DNA of 64,000 bases from Streptomyces sp. NBC_01255 (GCF_036226445.1 NZ_CP108474.1:806001-870000); one strand, 5' to 3'; shown: positions 50,909-60,364, numbered from the stretch's first letter. Numbers and translations: made by a program. Notes: generated by a model from the sequence alone, not told the origin.

Positions 50909-52945
50909 ATGCATCCCTCCCCCACCCCGCCGACGACACCCACCCCACCCGATCAGGACACCACCGACGGCGGCCCCTCCGCCTCCGAACGGCTGCTGTT
51001 CGGCGGGGAGCTCGCGTACGACTTCGGCTGGGGCCGGCACCACGGCGTCTGGCTGAAGCTGAGCCTGCGCGCCATGGCGCTCTCGCTCCCCCGGCAGGTC
51101 GGCATCGCCGTGCGGCTGGCCCGCGAGGCCGACCGCCGGGCTCTGTACACGGTCGTGGCAGCCGAGTTCGGGCGGGGTGTCACCCAGGCGGTGTCGCTGA
51201 TCGCCGTGAACGCGATCCTGGTCGAGCTCCTCGCCCAGGGCAGCACCGTCGAGCGACTGCGCTCCGCGCTGCCCTCCCTCGTCGTCGTCGCCGTCCTCGC
51301 GGTGCTCGCCTCCGCCGGGAAGTCGGCCTCCGCCGCGGCGACCGGGATCCTGGAGCCCAAGGTGCAACGGGTCGCCACGGAGCGGTACTTGGGCCTGGTC
51401 GCCCGGGTCGAGCTGGAGGCCATCGAGGACGACGCGTTCCACAAGCTGATGGACTCCGCCCAGTGGGGTGCGGAGTCGTCGCGCCGGATGGTCGGGTACT
51501 GCACGGCCGTGGTCACCTCGGCGATCTCGCTCGTCGCGGCCGCCGGCGTCCTCACCGTCCTGCACCCCTTGCTGCTGCCCCTGCTGATCGCCATGGCGCT
51601 GCCGAGCGCGTGGAGTTCGCTGACGATGGCGCGGGCGCGGTACGTGAGCTGGCACCGGTTCGTGCAGCACGCGCGGGCCGCGCAGTTGATCAGCCGGCTC
51701 CTGATCGACCAGCAGGCGGCGGGCGAGGTCCGGGTCCACGACGTGGGTCCGTTCCTCCTCGAACACTTCCGGGGCATGGCGGAGACCAGCGAGCGGGAAC
51801 AGACCCGGCTGGCGTGGATCGGCGCCCGGACGGGACTGACGGCGGACGCGGCGCGCGGTCTGGCGACCGTCGGCACGTACGCCGTGCTCGGGTTGCTCCT
51901 GTGGGACGGGCACATGGCCCTCGCCGTCGGCGGCACGGCCGTCCTCGCGATCCGTACGGGTTCGGCGAGCATCACCGATCTGGTACTGCGGGTCACCGAC
52001 GTACAGGAGGAGTCGCTGTTCGTGGCCGATCTGGAGACCCTCTGCGAGGAGGCGGTCCGCCGCGAGATCCCCACCACCGGGGTGGACCTGCCCGAGGAGG
52101 TCGACGAGATCCGGTTCGAGAAGGTCACCTTCACCTATCCGGGGGCGGAGAAGCCGTCCCTGAGCGAGGTCGACCTGGTCGTCCCCCGGGGCAGGACGGT
52201 CGCGTTCGTCGGCAGGAACGGTTCGGGCAAGACCACGGTCACCCGCCTGCTCTGCGGGCTCTACCTCCCGGACGACGGCCGGGTGACCTGGGGCGGGGTC
52301 GACACGGCGCGGGCCTGCCGGGCGCAGGTCTTCGACCGTGTCGCGATGGTCGCGCAGAACTTCCACCGCTGGCCCTTCACCGCCCGCGTCAACATCGGCA
52401 TCGGCCGGCCCGGTGGCCCGCTCGACGACGCGCCGATCGGGGACGCGGCGGCGTACGCGGGTGCGGACGACGTCGTCAAGGGACTCCCCCGCGGCCTGGA
52501 CACGCTCCTGGCGCGCGGCTACCGGGGCGGCCAGGAGATCTCCGGCGGGCAGTGGCAGAAGATCGGCCTCGCCCGGGCGCGGTACCGCGAGGGCCAGGTC
52601 CTGATCGTGGACGAACCGACGAGCGCCCTCGACCCGGCCGCCGAGCAGCGGGTCTTCGACCAGATCCACCGCCTCGCAGGCACCGGCCAGACCACGATCC
52701 TGATCACCCACCGCCTGCACAGCGTGGCCCACGCGGACCTCATCTACGTGATGGAGGAGGGCCGGGTCGTGGAGGCCGGTACCTTCGCGGAACTCATGGA
52801 CCCCGTCACCGGCACGGGTGCCTTCCGCGAGGCGTACGAGCTCCAGGCCCGTCAGTTCGTGCGCCCCTCCGTCCCTTCCCAGGGCGGGCCCGCGGGCGCC
52901 GAATCCCCCACGGCCACCGCGTCCGCTACGGACATGACGCCGTGA
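50909..52945 (+). CDS. ABC exporter (fused membrane and ATPase domains)
   Basis: 678 residues. After a Pro-rich, disordered N-terminus, four to six membrane helices occupy about 80-350. ATPase domain about 400-640: Walker A GRNGSGKT (about 435-442), signature SGGQWQK, Walker [14 protein letters not shown]. This type-IV half-transporter resembles lantibiotic/peptide or lipid exporters. It follows the MFS gene by 232 bp and its own leader. Probably export or immunity of the cluster. Its last 20 bp overlap the DUF5682 gene end, in antisense. Confidence 0.88.
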   Translation: MHPSPTPPTTPTPPDQDTTDGGPSASERLLFGGELAYDFGWGRHHGVWLKLSLRAMALSLPRQVGIAVRLAREADRRALYTVVAAEFGRGVTQAVSLIAVNAILVELLAQGSTVERLRSALPSLVVVAVLAVLASAGKSASAAATGILEPKVQRVATERYLGLVARVELEAIEDDAFHKLMDSAQWGAESSRRMVGYCTAVVTSAISLVAAAGVLTVLHPLLLPLLIAMALPSAWSSLTMARARYVSWHRFVQHARAAQLISRLLIDQQAAGEVRVHDVGPFLLEHFRGMAETSEREQTRLAWIGARTGLTADAARGLATVGTYAVLGLLLWDGHMALAVGGTAVLAIRTGSASITDLVLRVTDVQEESLFVADLETLCEEAVRREIPTTGVDLPEEVDEIRFEKVTFTYPGAEKPSLSEVDLVVPRGRTVAFVGRNGSGKTTVTRLLCGLYLPDDGRVTWGGVDTARACRAQVFDRVAMVAQNFHRWPFTARVNIGIGRPGGPLDDAPIGDAAAYAGADDVVKGLPRGLDTLLARGYRGGQEISGGQWQKIGLARARYREGQVLIVDEPTSALDPAAEQRVFDQIHRLAGTGQTTILITHRLHSVAHADLIYVMEEGRVVEAGTFAELMDPVTGTGAFREAYELQARQFVRPSVPSQGGPAGAESPTATASATDMTP

Positions 52946-55883
52946 GGAGGGACGCCACCGCTTCTGCCGTGTCCGGGTGACGGTCCGTCAGGGTCGGGTG
53001 GTGTGGGGCTGGGCCCGTTCGGGTCCAGCCCTCCTCGCAGCCCAGCAGCTCCGCCACCGCGTCGCAGGTCTCCGGGTGCGCAGGCAGCAGGGCCGCGCCC
53101 TGCGGGTGCGGAGGCGGTCCGTCCGTGGGCGTCCAGCCGTCCGTGCAGCCCAGCAGCTCCGCGAGCGCGTCGCAGGTGTCGGGGTGCACCGGCAGCAGGG
53201 CCGCGCCCCGTGGGGTCGTGGAGTGCGGGCGGGCGCGGGCCGCCGCGGGGGTGGCCGGTTGCTGACGCCACGGCGGGACCCAGGCGTCCAGGGCGGCGAG
53301 CCGGGCCGGGAAGATCCGGCCCGCCTCGCGGATGAGCAGCGGCGCCAGCTCCGCCGCGTTCGACCGGAGCGTGGTGATGAGCACCGGCAGCCACGGCAGC
53401 AGGACGGCGTCCGGCAGCCGCCCGAAGGCGTTCGACACGGCCTCCACCACGACGTCCGCGAGTCCCGGCACCGGTTCGAGCGCGTGGACGAAGCCGCTGA
53501 GGTAGCGCGGATAGGAGGGCACCACCAGCGGGTTGCCGAGGAGCTCGTCGCAACGGGCCCGCAGCTCCTCCCGGGAGAGCGTGCCGAGCTGCACCTGCGC
53601 CGCCCACAGCAGTGCCGTCTTCGCCGGGTCCTGCGGGTGCGACTGCGCCACCGACAGTTCGAGCTGCGTCCGGTCGCACCCCAGGGAGAGCGCCAGGCTC
53701 TCCATGCTGAACAGGAAGCCCAGCATCGCGGCCACCTGCCCGGCCGTCGCCTCCTCGTCCCGGAAGGCGGTCGGCAGCAGGGTGCAGTAGTGCGCGTAGC
53801 CGGTTCTGACGAACGACTCGATCCACGGCGGCAGCACCGCTTCGCTCGTCCGGTAGTACGCGAGGAGGCCGCGCACCCGGCGCAGCACCTCCGGCGCCCC
53901 GTCCACCGTGCGCTCGGCCGCCAGGACCTCCAGGGCGCGGGTGCCCAGCTCGTCGGCGAGACGCCGGCCGCCGAGGTACAGCGTCGCGTCCTCGACCGCA
54001 GCCAGGACCTGCGCGGTCGTCGCCTGCGGCCCGTGCGCGGTGCGCCGCAGACGCTGCTCCAGGACCTGTTCGAGGCTCACGCCCTCGTATCCGAGCTCGA
54101 TGAGCGCCCGCTGGTGGGTGCCGAGGGACAGGTCCCACGACTCCTGGATCGACCGCTCGCCGAGCCGCCGCTCTCCCATGATGGGCCGGGCGGCGCCGGG
54201 CGGCATCAGACGGCGCAGCATCCACAGGACGTCGGAGCACGCCCGGAGGTCCGGCTCGGACGCCATGTCGAGCAGGGCGCGCCGCACGCCGCGCTGCTGG
54301 AGGTTCAGCTCCAGCGGTGCCAGCCGGTCGTGCACGTCGCGCGCCAGGGGCGGCAGCGCGTCGTAGCCGACCTGGCCGATCCGGTCGCCGCCCATCATGA
54401 TCTCGACGAGGCGGCGCACGTCCCGGCGCCCCGGCACCGAGTCCTTCTCGATGCAGGTGACGGCCGCGTCCTGGAAGTCGTACGGCGTCGGCTTGGCCCG
54501 GTCCCGCATGCCCGCCAGCAGGATCGAGGTCTCGAAGACGGCGATCGCGTCGGCGGTCGAGGCCAGGTAGCCGCTGCGGCGGGCCGCGCGGACGATGTCC
54601 ACGGACCAGCCGAGCAGTTCGGCCTCGTCCAGGGTGTCGACGACCGGCGGCCGGCGCAGGAAGCCGGAGAGCCGGTCGTCCGCGCCCACGGGCACGACAG
54701 GAGCGGCGGCCTTCACGGCCGCCTTTGTCGCGGCCGGCTTCTTCGTGCCGGCCTGGCCTTCCAGACGGTACGGCTTCACCCGGGTGCGCTTGAGGTTCTT
54801 CGCCCACTGCGTCGCGGCGATCGACACCGATCCGGAGGCGAGACCGAACTGCGCCTCGATCGCGGTGTGGCTGGACGGGATCAGCCCGTACTGCCAGGTG
54901 GTGGCGGTCCGCGGGGAGATCGTGAAGCCGGTGGTGCCGTCGGTGCCGGTGGTGCCGTCCACGCCGAACTCGTCGACGCGGCTCGCGGCGTGGAAGGCGC
55001 CGCACACGTACAGGCAGTCCGCCGGGTCGGTGCCGGTCGCGGCCAGGTGCTCCCGCATCCGGGTCCACATGTACCGCTCGCGGTCCTCGTCGACGCGCAC
55101 CCGGTCCCCGTCGCCCGGGGCGAGCCGCCGGAAGAGGCTGCCGATGAGGAACATCACCTGGCGGTAGGTGTCGTGATCGCTGTCGCCGAGCGGTACCTCG
55201 ACGTACTGGTGCCACCACTCCGACCAGTGGCGGACCTTGCCGTGGCGGAGCAGGTGCTCCTCCAGCTCGGCGAAACGCGGCCGCAGGTCGCCGATCTCGA
55301 CGCCGACGGCCTCGCCGTGGAGCGCCGCCTCCGCCTCGGTCTCCGCGGGCTTCGCGCCCGGGGCCGCCGCGCCCGCTGCGCCCTCGTCCTCCCGGTCGTG
55401 CCGGGCGTCCCACTGGAAGACGTGGTCGGAGGAGCGGTCGACGAGGACCAGTTCGACGCCGGGGGTGTCGAGGGCGTACGCGATGGCCTGGTACTCGGCG
55501 GAGGCCTCGGTGATCGGCGCGACGACGGACAGCGGGGCCCAGTCGGGCGGGAAGCCGTCGATGTCGCTGGCGAACGCCTGGACGGCGACGGGCAGTCGGC
55601 AGTTGCGCAGCTCGGTCAGGAGCGGCGCCATGTCCTCGCACAGCTCCAGGTACACGACCTTCGGCTGCTTCTCGCGCAGTCGGCGGGCCATGGCGAGCGC
55701 CGACGCGGGCGAGTGGTGGCAGACGGGGAAGATCTCCAGCGGTTCGCCCGCTGCCCGGTCGACGTCGTCGACCATGCCGAGGAGGATGCCTTCCAGGGCG
55801 TCCCCTCCGCCGGCGAACTCGGAGGCGGCTTCGTGGAGTTGTCCCCGCAGTGCGGCGAACGGGGTCTCGGGGGCCGCGCTCAT
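52926..55883 (-). CDS. DUF5682 family protein
   Basis: 985 residues, last gene of the five-gene operon. Starts MSAAPETPFAALRGQL; conserved CHHSPASA, VVYLELCEDMAPLL, VDRSSDHVFQWDA regions; middle is helical with HEAT-like character; an Ala/Lys-rich hinge (TKKPAATKAAVKAAAP) near 375. The C-terminus has 36-residue repeats. Function unknown; DUF5682 occurs with MoxR/VWA genes and is a candidate scaffold or target-processing subunit. ATG 55883 overlaps the MoxR stop (ATGA). Converges with and overlaps the ABC exporter by 20 bp. Confidence 0.85.
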   Translation of the reverse strand: MSAAPETPFAALRGQLHEAASEFAGGGDALEGILLGMVDDVDRAAGEPLEIFPVCHHSPASALAMARRLREKQPKVVYLELCEDMAPLLTELRNCRLPVAVQAFASDIDGFPPDWAPLSVVAPITEASAEYQAIAYALDTPGVELVLVDRSSDHVFQWDARHDREDEGAAGAAAPGAKPAETEAEAALHGEAVGVEIGDLRPRFAELEEHLLRHGKVRHWSEWWHQYVEVPLGDSDHDTYRQVMFLIGSLFRRLAPGDGDRVRVDEDRERYMWTRMREHLAATGTDPADCLYVCGAFHAASRVDEFGVDGTTGTDGTTGFTISPRTATTWQYGLIPSSHTAIEAQFGLASGSVSIAATQWAKNLKRTRVKPYRLEGQAGTKKPAATKAAVKAAAPVVPVGADDRLSGFLRRPPVVDTLDEAELLGWSVDIVRAARRSGYLASTADAIAVFETSILLAGMRDRAKPTPYDFQDAAVTCIEKDSVPGRRDVRRLVEIMMGGDRIGQVGYDALPPLARDVHDRLAPLELNLQQRGVRRALLDMASEPDLRACSDVLWMLRRLMPPGAARPIMGERRLGERSIQESWDLSLGTHQRALIELGYEGVSLEQVLEQRLRRTAHGPQATTAQVLAAVEDATLYLGGRRLADELGTRALEVLAAERTVDGAPEVLRRVRGLLAYYRTSEAVLPPWIESFVRTGYAHYCTLLPTAFRDEEATAGQVAAMLGFLFSMESLALSLGCDRTQLELSVAQSHPQDPAKTALLWAAQVQLGTLSREELRARCDELLGNPLVVPSYPRYLSGFVHALEPVPGLADVVVEAVSNAFGRLPDAVLLPWLPVLITTLRSNAAELAPLLIREAGRIFPARLAALDAWVPPWRQQPATPAAARARPHSTTPRGAALLPVHPDTCDALAELLGCTDGWTPTDGPPPHPQGAALLPAHPETCDAVAELLGCEEGWTRTGPAPHHPTLTDRHPDTAEAVASLLTASCP
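53037..53252. repeat. Two 108-bp (36-residue) repeats at the DUF5682 C-terminus
   Basis: The segment starting GCAGCCCAGCAGCTCCGC begins at 53037 and again at 53145. It encodes GAALLPVHPDTCDALAELLGC and a second near-identical copy; a third degenerate copy (HPDTAEAVASLL) precedes the stop. Each copy has HPxTxxAxAxLL and a conserved Cys pair. Confidence 0.85.
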
Positions 55884-57004
55884 GCCAGCTTGGCGATCGC
55901 GTCGCGGCCGCCCTCCAGGAACTCGGGCCAGGAGCCGCCTTCCGCCTTGCCGCGCGGCTCGACGACGCCGTGCAGGTACTTGTTGAGGATGGCGAGGTCC
56001 TCCGGCTCGCGGCGGGCGAGGGAGCCGACGAGCGAGGAGGCGAGGGTACGTGCGGTCAGGGCGCGCTCGCCGAAGAAGTTGCTGTGGAGGACGGCGTCTT
56101 CCAGTACGCCGATCTGTTCGGCGGTGGACAGTGCGGACTCCAGCTTCTCGTCGTCGCTGCCCGCGGCCGCGGCGGAGGCGCGGAGATCGGCGAAGCTCTG
56201 GAGGAGAACGTCGAGGAGGGTGGGCGGCACGTCCAGGTCGATCTGGTGCCGGCGCAGGAGCTCCTCGGTGCGGAACCGGACGATCTCGGCCTCGCTCTTC
56301 TTGTTCGTCACGACCGGGATGCGGACGAAGTTGAAACGGCGCTTGAGCGCGGAGGACAGGTCGTTGACGCCGCGGTCGCGGCTGTTGGCGGTGGCGATGA
56401 TGGAGAAGCCGGGCTTGGCGAAGACGATGTTGTCGCCGCCGCCGTCGCTCTCCAGCTCGGGGACGGAGACGTACTTCTCGGAGAGGATCGAGATGAGTGC
56501 GTCCTGGACGTCGCTGGTGGAGCGGGTCAGCTCCTCGAAGCGGCCGATGGTGCCGGTCTCCATCGCGGTCATGATCGGCGAGGGGATCATCGACTCCCGC
56601 GACTGCCCCTTGGCGATCACCATGGACACGTTCCAGGAGTACTTGATGTGGTCCTCGGTGGTGCCGGCGGTGCCCTGCACCACGAGGGTGGAGTTGCGGC
56701 TGAGCGCGGCCGAGAGGAGCTCGGCGAGCCAGCTCTTGCCGGTGCCGGGGTCGCCGATGAGCAACAGGCCCCGGTCGGAGGCGAGGGTGACGATGGAGCG
56801 CTCGACGATGCTGCGGTCGCCGAACCACTTCTGCGTCACCTCCCGGTCGAGGCCGTCGGCGCGCTCGGAGCCGAGGATGAAGAGGCGGACCATCTTCGGG
56901 GACAGGCGCCAGGAGAACGGCTTGGGGTTGTCGTCGATCGACTCCAGCCAGTCGAGTTCCTCGGCGTACTTGATCTCGGCGGGAGCGCGGAGCAGGTCGG
57001 ACAT
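55880..57004 (-). CDS. MoxR-type AAA+ ATPase
   Basis: 374 residues. Walker A GDPGTGKSW (about 84-92), sensor I ATANSRDRGVNDLSSALKRRF, and the helix-2-insert region typical of MoxR/RavA. The Walker B position reads TIGRFEELTR, with Glu where most MoxR proteins have Asp (DE to EE). Works with VWA partners as chaperone-like metal-centre or complex remodeller. ATG 57004, 12 bp after the VWA stop; four-base overlap with DUF5682. Confidence 0.9.
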   Translation of the reverse strand: MSDLLRAPAEIKYAEELDWLESIDDNPKPFSWRLSPKMVRLFILGSERADGLDREVTQKWFGDRSIVERSIVTLASDRGLLLIGDPGTGKSWLAELLSAALSRNSTLVVQGTAGTTEDHIKYSWNVSMVIAKGQSRESMIPSPIMTAMETGTIGRFEELTRSTSDVQDALISILSEKYVSVPELESDGGGDNIVFAKPGFSIIATANSRDRGVNDLSSALKRRFNFVRIPVVTNKKSEAEIVRFRTEELLRRHQIDLDVPPTLLDVLLQSFADLRASAAAAGSDDEKLESALSTAEQIGVLEDAVLHSNFFGERALTARTLASSLVGSLARREPEDLAILNKYLHGVVEPRGKAEGGSWPEFLEGGRDAIAKLA

Positions 57005-57016
57005 GCGAAGGGCCTC

Positions 57017-58411
57017 TCAGGTGAGGAAGGTCTTGAGTTCGTGGACGAGCTTGTCGATGTGGCCGGAGACCACCGGGGTGCCGAGCGCCTTGAACCGCTC
57101 GCGGAACCAGGGATTGACCTCCTGCCGTCCGGAGCTGGTGACCGAGCCGACGGGGATGAACCGCACCCCGGACCGGTGGACCGCCTCGATGCCCTCGAAG
57201 AGCGGCTGCGAGCGGTCGAACTCGTAGAAGTCGGAGATCCACACCATGACGGTGTTCTTGGGTTCGGCGATCTTCGGCCGGGCCATGGCCATGGCGACCG
57301 GCCCGTCGTTGCCGCCGCCGAGGTTGGTGCGGAGCAGGACGTCGAACGGATCGTGCACCCAGGGGGTGAGGTCGATGGCACGGGTGTCGTACGCGATGAG
57401 GTGGACGTCCACCTTCGGCAGTCCGGCGAAGATCGAGGCCAGGATGGTGCAGTTGACCATCGAGTCGACCATGGAACCGGACTGGTCCACGACGACGACG
57501 AGCCGCTGGGGCGTGGTCCTGCGGACGGTGTGCCGGTAGTAGAGGCGGTCGACGTAGAGACGCTCCTCCTCCGGGCTCCAGTTGGTGAGGTTCTTCCAGA
57601 TGGTGCGGTCGATGTCGAGATTCCGGAAGACCCGCTTGGGCGGGACCGAGCGGTCCAGTTCTCCGACGGTCGCCTTCTCCACCTGCGTACGCAGGACCTC
57701 GGCGACCTCGTCGACATAACGCCGGATGAGGGACTTGGCGTTGGCCAGGGCGATGCCGGAGAGATTGCCCTTGTCGCGCAGGAGCTGTTCGATCAGGGAC
57801 ATGCTCGGGGTGAGCTTCGCCGCGAGCGCGGGATCGGCCAGCACCTCGCGCAGGTGCATGCGCTGGACCAGGTCGGCCTCGACGGCGCCCAGTTCGGCGC
57901 CGAGACCGCCACCGGTGAGGCCCGCTCCGGCCGCCCGGCCGCCGCGCAGCCCGCCGGGCGGGCAGCCGAGGGCGCGCTCCAGCCAGCCGGCGTCCGACTG
58001 CCAGCGCGCCAGCTGACCGGCGGAGACCGTGCCGGAACCGGTGGAGAAGACATTGAGCAGGACCTTCGACGCGAGGGCGGCGCGCCGCACCTCGGCTGCC
58101 CGGTCGCGGGCGTCGTCCGGTTCGGGCTCCGGGGTCATCAGGCCGTCGAACTCGTCGGCCAGCTCCGGGTGGCGCTGGACGACGGAGTCGACGGACGCGC
58201 CCGGGTCGAGGAGCGCCGACGGGAGGCCGATGTCCTCGACGACGGCGAGGCTCGCGGACTCCAGAGCGGGCTGCTCCTCGTGGTCGAAGAGCCGGGCGAG
58301 GAGACGCCAGTAGAGGACCTGGCGACGGTTGTCGTCGGAGTCGGCGGCGTCGACGGGGGTGACCGAGGGGACGGGAGTGACCGGGGGGACGGGGGCAGTG
58401 CGGTCGGTCAT
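57017..58411 (-). CDS. VWA (von Willebrand A) domain protein
   Basis: 464 residues. Helical N-terminal 280 residues with a Gly-rich hinge (GCPPGGLRGGRAAGAG), then a VWA domain from about 302: MIDAS DQSGSMV at about 309-315, plus YDTRAIDLTPW and VMVWISDFYE. The metal-dependent adhesion site is intact. Usual MoxR partner. ATG 58411 overlaps DUF5691 stop by four. Confidence 0.88.
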   Translation of the reverse strand: MTDRTAPVPPVTPVPSVTPVDAADSDDNRRQVLYWRLLARLFDHEEQPALESASLAVVEDIGLPSALLDPGASVDSVVQRHPELADEFDGLMTPEPEPDDARDRAAEVRRAALASKVLLNVFSTGSGTVSAGQLARWQSDAGWLERALGCPPGGLRGGRAAGAGLTGGGLGAELGAVEADLVQRMHLREVLADPALAAKLTPSMSLIEQLLRDKGNLSGIALANAKSLIRRYVDEVAEVLRTQVEKATVGELDRSVPPKRVFRNLDIDRTIWKNLTNWSPEEERLYVDRLYYRHTVRRTTPQRLVVVVDQSGSMVDSMVNCTILASIFAGLPKVDVHLIAYDTRAIDLTPWVHDPFDVLLRTNLGGGNDGPVAMAMARPKIAEPKNTVMVWISDFYEFDRSQPLFEGIEAVHRSGVRFIPVGSVTSSGRQEVNPWFRERFKALGTPVVSGHIDKLVHELKTFLT

Positions 58412-59802
58412 TTCCGCAGCAGCCTTCCGGCTCGTTCGCGCAGGACGGCGACGGAGTCCGTGGCCGCCTTCTCCGCCCGGACGCCGGCCTTGTCGGTGGT
58501 GCCTCCGGCCCAGGCGCCCGCGTGGACGGCGACGGTCTTCTTCCGCGCGGTCGTCTCGACGGCGAGCGGCTGGAGGACGAACGCTCCGGCGTCCCAGCGG
58601 AGAAGTCCGATGCACGCGCCGGACGCGGCGACCGCCTCCGGAGTGAGCGGACCGGCCGCGGGGACGCGGTCGGTGTCGACGGCCAGCCGGTGCCCGGCGA
58701 CCGCGAACGCCGTCGTCCCGTCGTCGTCGGGCTCCACCGCGTACCCCTCGACGAGGACGGGCACGGCGATCCGGACCGGGTGACGGTCCAGCGGGGCGGT
58801 CACCGGGTCGGAGGCGGTGGACAGGATCACCCGGGCGGTGGCGAACGGGTCGGCGGGCTCCCCCACGCGGGCCCGCTCGTCGTCCCAGACGAGGTCTCCC
58901 TCGGCGGTGACGGGCATCGCGTCGACCTCCATGGAGCGGCCCTCACTCACGGCGGCCAGGAGCGACATCCGCGGGCGGAGCAGCTGCCAGAGTCCGGCGC
59001 CGACGACGGTGTCCGGCTTGGGCGCGGACACCGCGGCCCGCACCAGGCGTGGCGGCGCGCCGTCGGCGGGTTCGAACACCGCGTGGACCTGGGCCTGTAC
59101 GGCGGTGGCGTGCTCCTGCACGTCGACGCCGAGCGGCAGCAGACGGCCGGTCGCGGTGGACGCCGAGGGGGCGCGGGTGGCCCCCGGCAGGGTCAGCAGC
59201 AGCGCGCGGGACCAGAGGTCTGCCCAGCGGCGCACCGGGACGCGCTCCAGGGTGGCGCCCGGGCAGGAGGCGGCCAGTTCGGCCGCGAAGCCGTCGAGCA
59301 GGGTGGCCTGACGCCTCAGCAGCGGGTCCGGCAGCATCGCGGAGACGACGGGCGCGGCACCGGCGACGAGCTCGTGGTCGATGCCCTGCCAGCCTGCGCG
59401 GGCGATGTCGCAGAGCCAGGCGCGGGCGGCCGCGAGGACGTTGGCGGCGGGTCCCTCGCCTGCGGCGGCCGGTGCGGTCGCCTCCTCGCGGGGTCGGCCC
59501 GTGACGTCCCCGACGCGGGCGACGAGCGCGTCGTGCGCGGAGCCCATGAGGGCGGTGCGGGCGGCGGCGAGGGCCACGAAGTGCTCCTCGCCCGCCGCGC
59601 CGGCCGCCGCCTTCTCGGCGGCCTCGGCGACGCGGGAGGCCAGTGGCGTCCCGGCGACGGCGTCCGTGAGCGCGGTGAGGCCGTCGGCCTGCGCGGGCTG
59701 CGGGCGGAGCAGTCCGGCGACGAGCACCCGGTCGAAGGCGTCGACGGCGGCGAGCGCCTCGTCGAGCCCGTCCACGGGGTCGGAGAGCAGATCCGTACGC
59801 AT
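58408..59802 (-). CDS. DUF5691 domain protein
   Basis: 464 residues, no known motif. Mostly helical N-half (ALAAVDAFDRVLVAGLLRPQ), beta-richer C-half with repeated short strands and ending LRERAGRLLRK. Known only as a co-occurring partner in SWIM/MoxR/VWA loci. ATG 59802 overlaps the SWIM stop by one base. Confidence 0.8.
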   Translation of the reverse strand: MRTDLLSDPVDGLDEALAAVDAFDRVLVAGLLRPQPAQADGLTALTDAVAGTPLASRVAEAAEKAAAGAAGEEHFVALAAARTALMGSAHDALVARVGDVTGRPREEATAPAAAGEGPAANVLAAARAWLCDIARAGWQGIDHELVAGAAPVVSAMLPDPLLRRQATLLDGFAAELAASCPGATLERVPVRRWADLWSRALLLTLPGATRAPSASTATGRLLPLGVDVQEHATAVQAQVHAVFEPADGAPPRLVRAAVSAPKPDTVVGAGLWQLLRPRMSLLAAVSEGRSMEVDAMPVTAEGDLVWDDERARVGEPADPFATARVILSTASDPVTAPLDRHPVRIAVPVLVEGYAVEPDDDGTTAFAVAGHRLAVDTDRVPAAGPLTPEAVAASGACIGLLRWDAGAFVLQPLAVETTARKKTVAVHAGAWAGGTTDKAGVRAEKAATDSVAVLRERAGRLLRK

Positions 59803-60305
59803 CAGGCGACCGCCCTCGTCGGCGGGAACCACTGCATCTCGGGCAACGGCACGGTCACCGGCTCCCGTTCGAGGTAGGCCAGGTGCCGCAGGAACCGGCT
59901 GAACACCGGGGCGGCCGCCGCGGTGTCGCCCTGGGCGGGGCGCGTCGCGGTCATCACGGAGACCAGCGCGTGGGCGTCGGGCTCCTCGCCGGGCGTCTCG
60001 GCCTTCAGGTAGCGGGCGACGCGCTCGGCCCCGTACTGCAGGACGGCCTCGGCGACGAGCGCCCGGATGTGGTTGCAGAACGCGCCGCGCGCGCCGCCGC
60101 AGGGACGGTTGTTGTTGGTGCTGCACGCGAACGCGTACGTCCCGGCCGCGATCGAGGACACGTACACGCGCCCTATGTCGGACCCGCTGGACACGACACC
60201 CTGCAACCGCCCGTCTGCCAGCTCGACGAACGGCACCTTGGCGAGCTTCCGCGGTCGCGCGGGCGGTACGACCCGCACCACGCTCGACGTCTCCCAGACC
60301 GTCAA
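59802..60305 (-). CDS. SWIM zinc-finger protein
   Basis: About 167 residues. SWIM-like cysteines at FACSTNNNRPCGG and FCNHIRALV (CxnCx6CxH) bind Zn and probably DNA or protein. Remainder is helical. TTG 60305 follows GGGAGAGG; the frame could extend to GTG 60323 or 60341, but both have poor ribosome sites. First gene of the operon; promoter at 60365-60387. Confidence 0.75.
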   Translation of the reverse strand: MTVWETSSVVRVVPPARPRKLAKVPFVELADGRLQGVVSSGSDIGRVYVSSIAAGTYAFACSTNNNRPCGGARGAFCNHIRALVAEAVLQYGAERVARYLKAETPGEEPDAHALVSVMTATRPAQGDTAAAAPVFSRFLRHLAYLEREPVTVPLPEMQWFPPTRAVA

Positions 60306-60364
60306 GACACCTCTCCCATGCACGTCAAAGGGGATGTTCACGCCGGAGCGGCGCGACAGGAACG

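Noticed and set aside
43053..52945. Full NRPS or PKS cluster
   Set aside because: No adenylation, ketosynthase, acyltransferase or thioesterase domain was found; only a solo condensation domain and one carrier protein.
52977..57227. 1416-codon plus-strand open frame across the MoxR/DUF5682 genes
   Set aside because: Opposite-strand shadow of the five-gene operon; the minus-strand proteins have Walker A and conserved family sequence.
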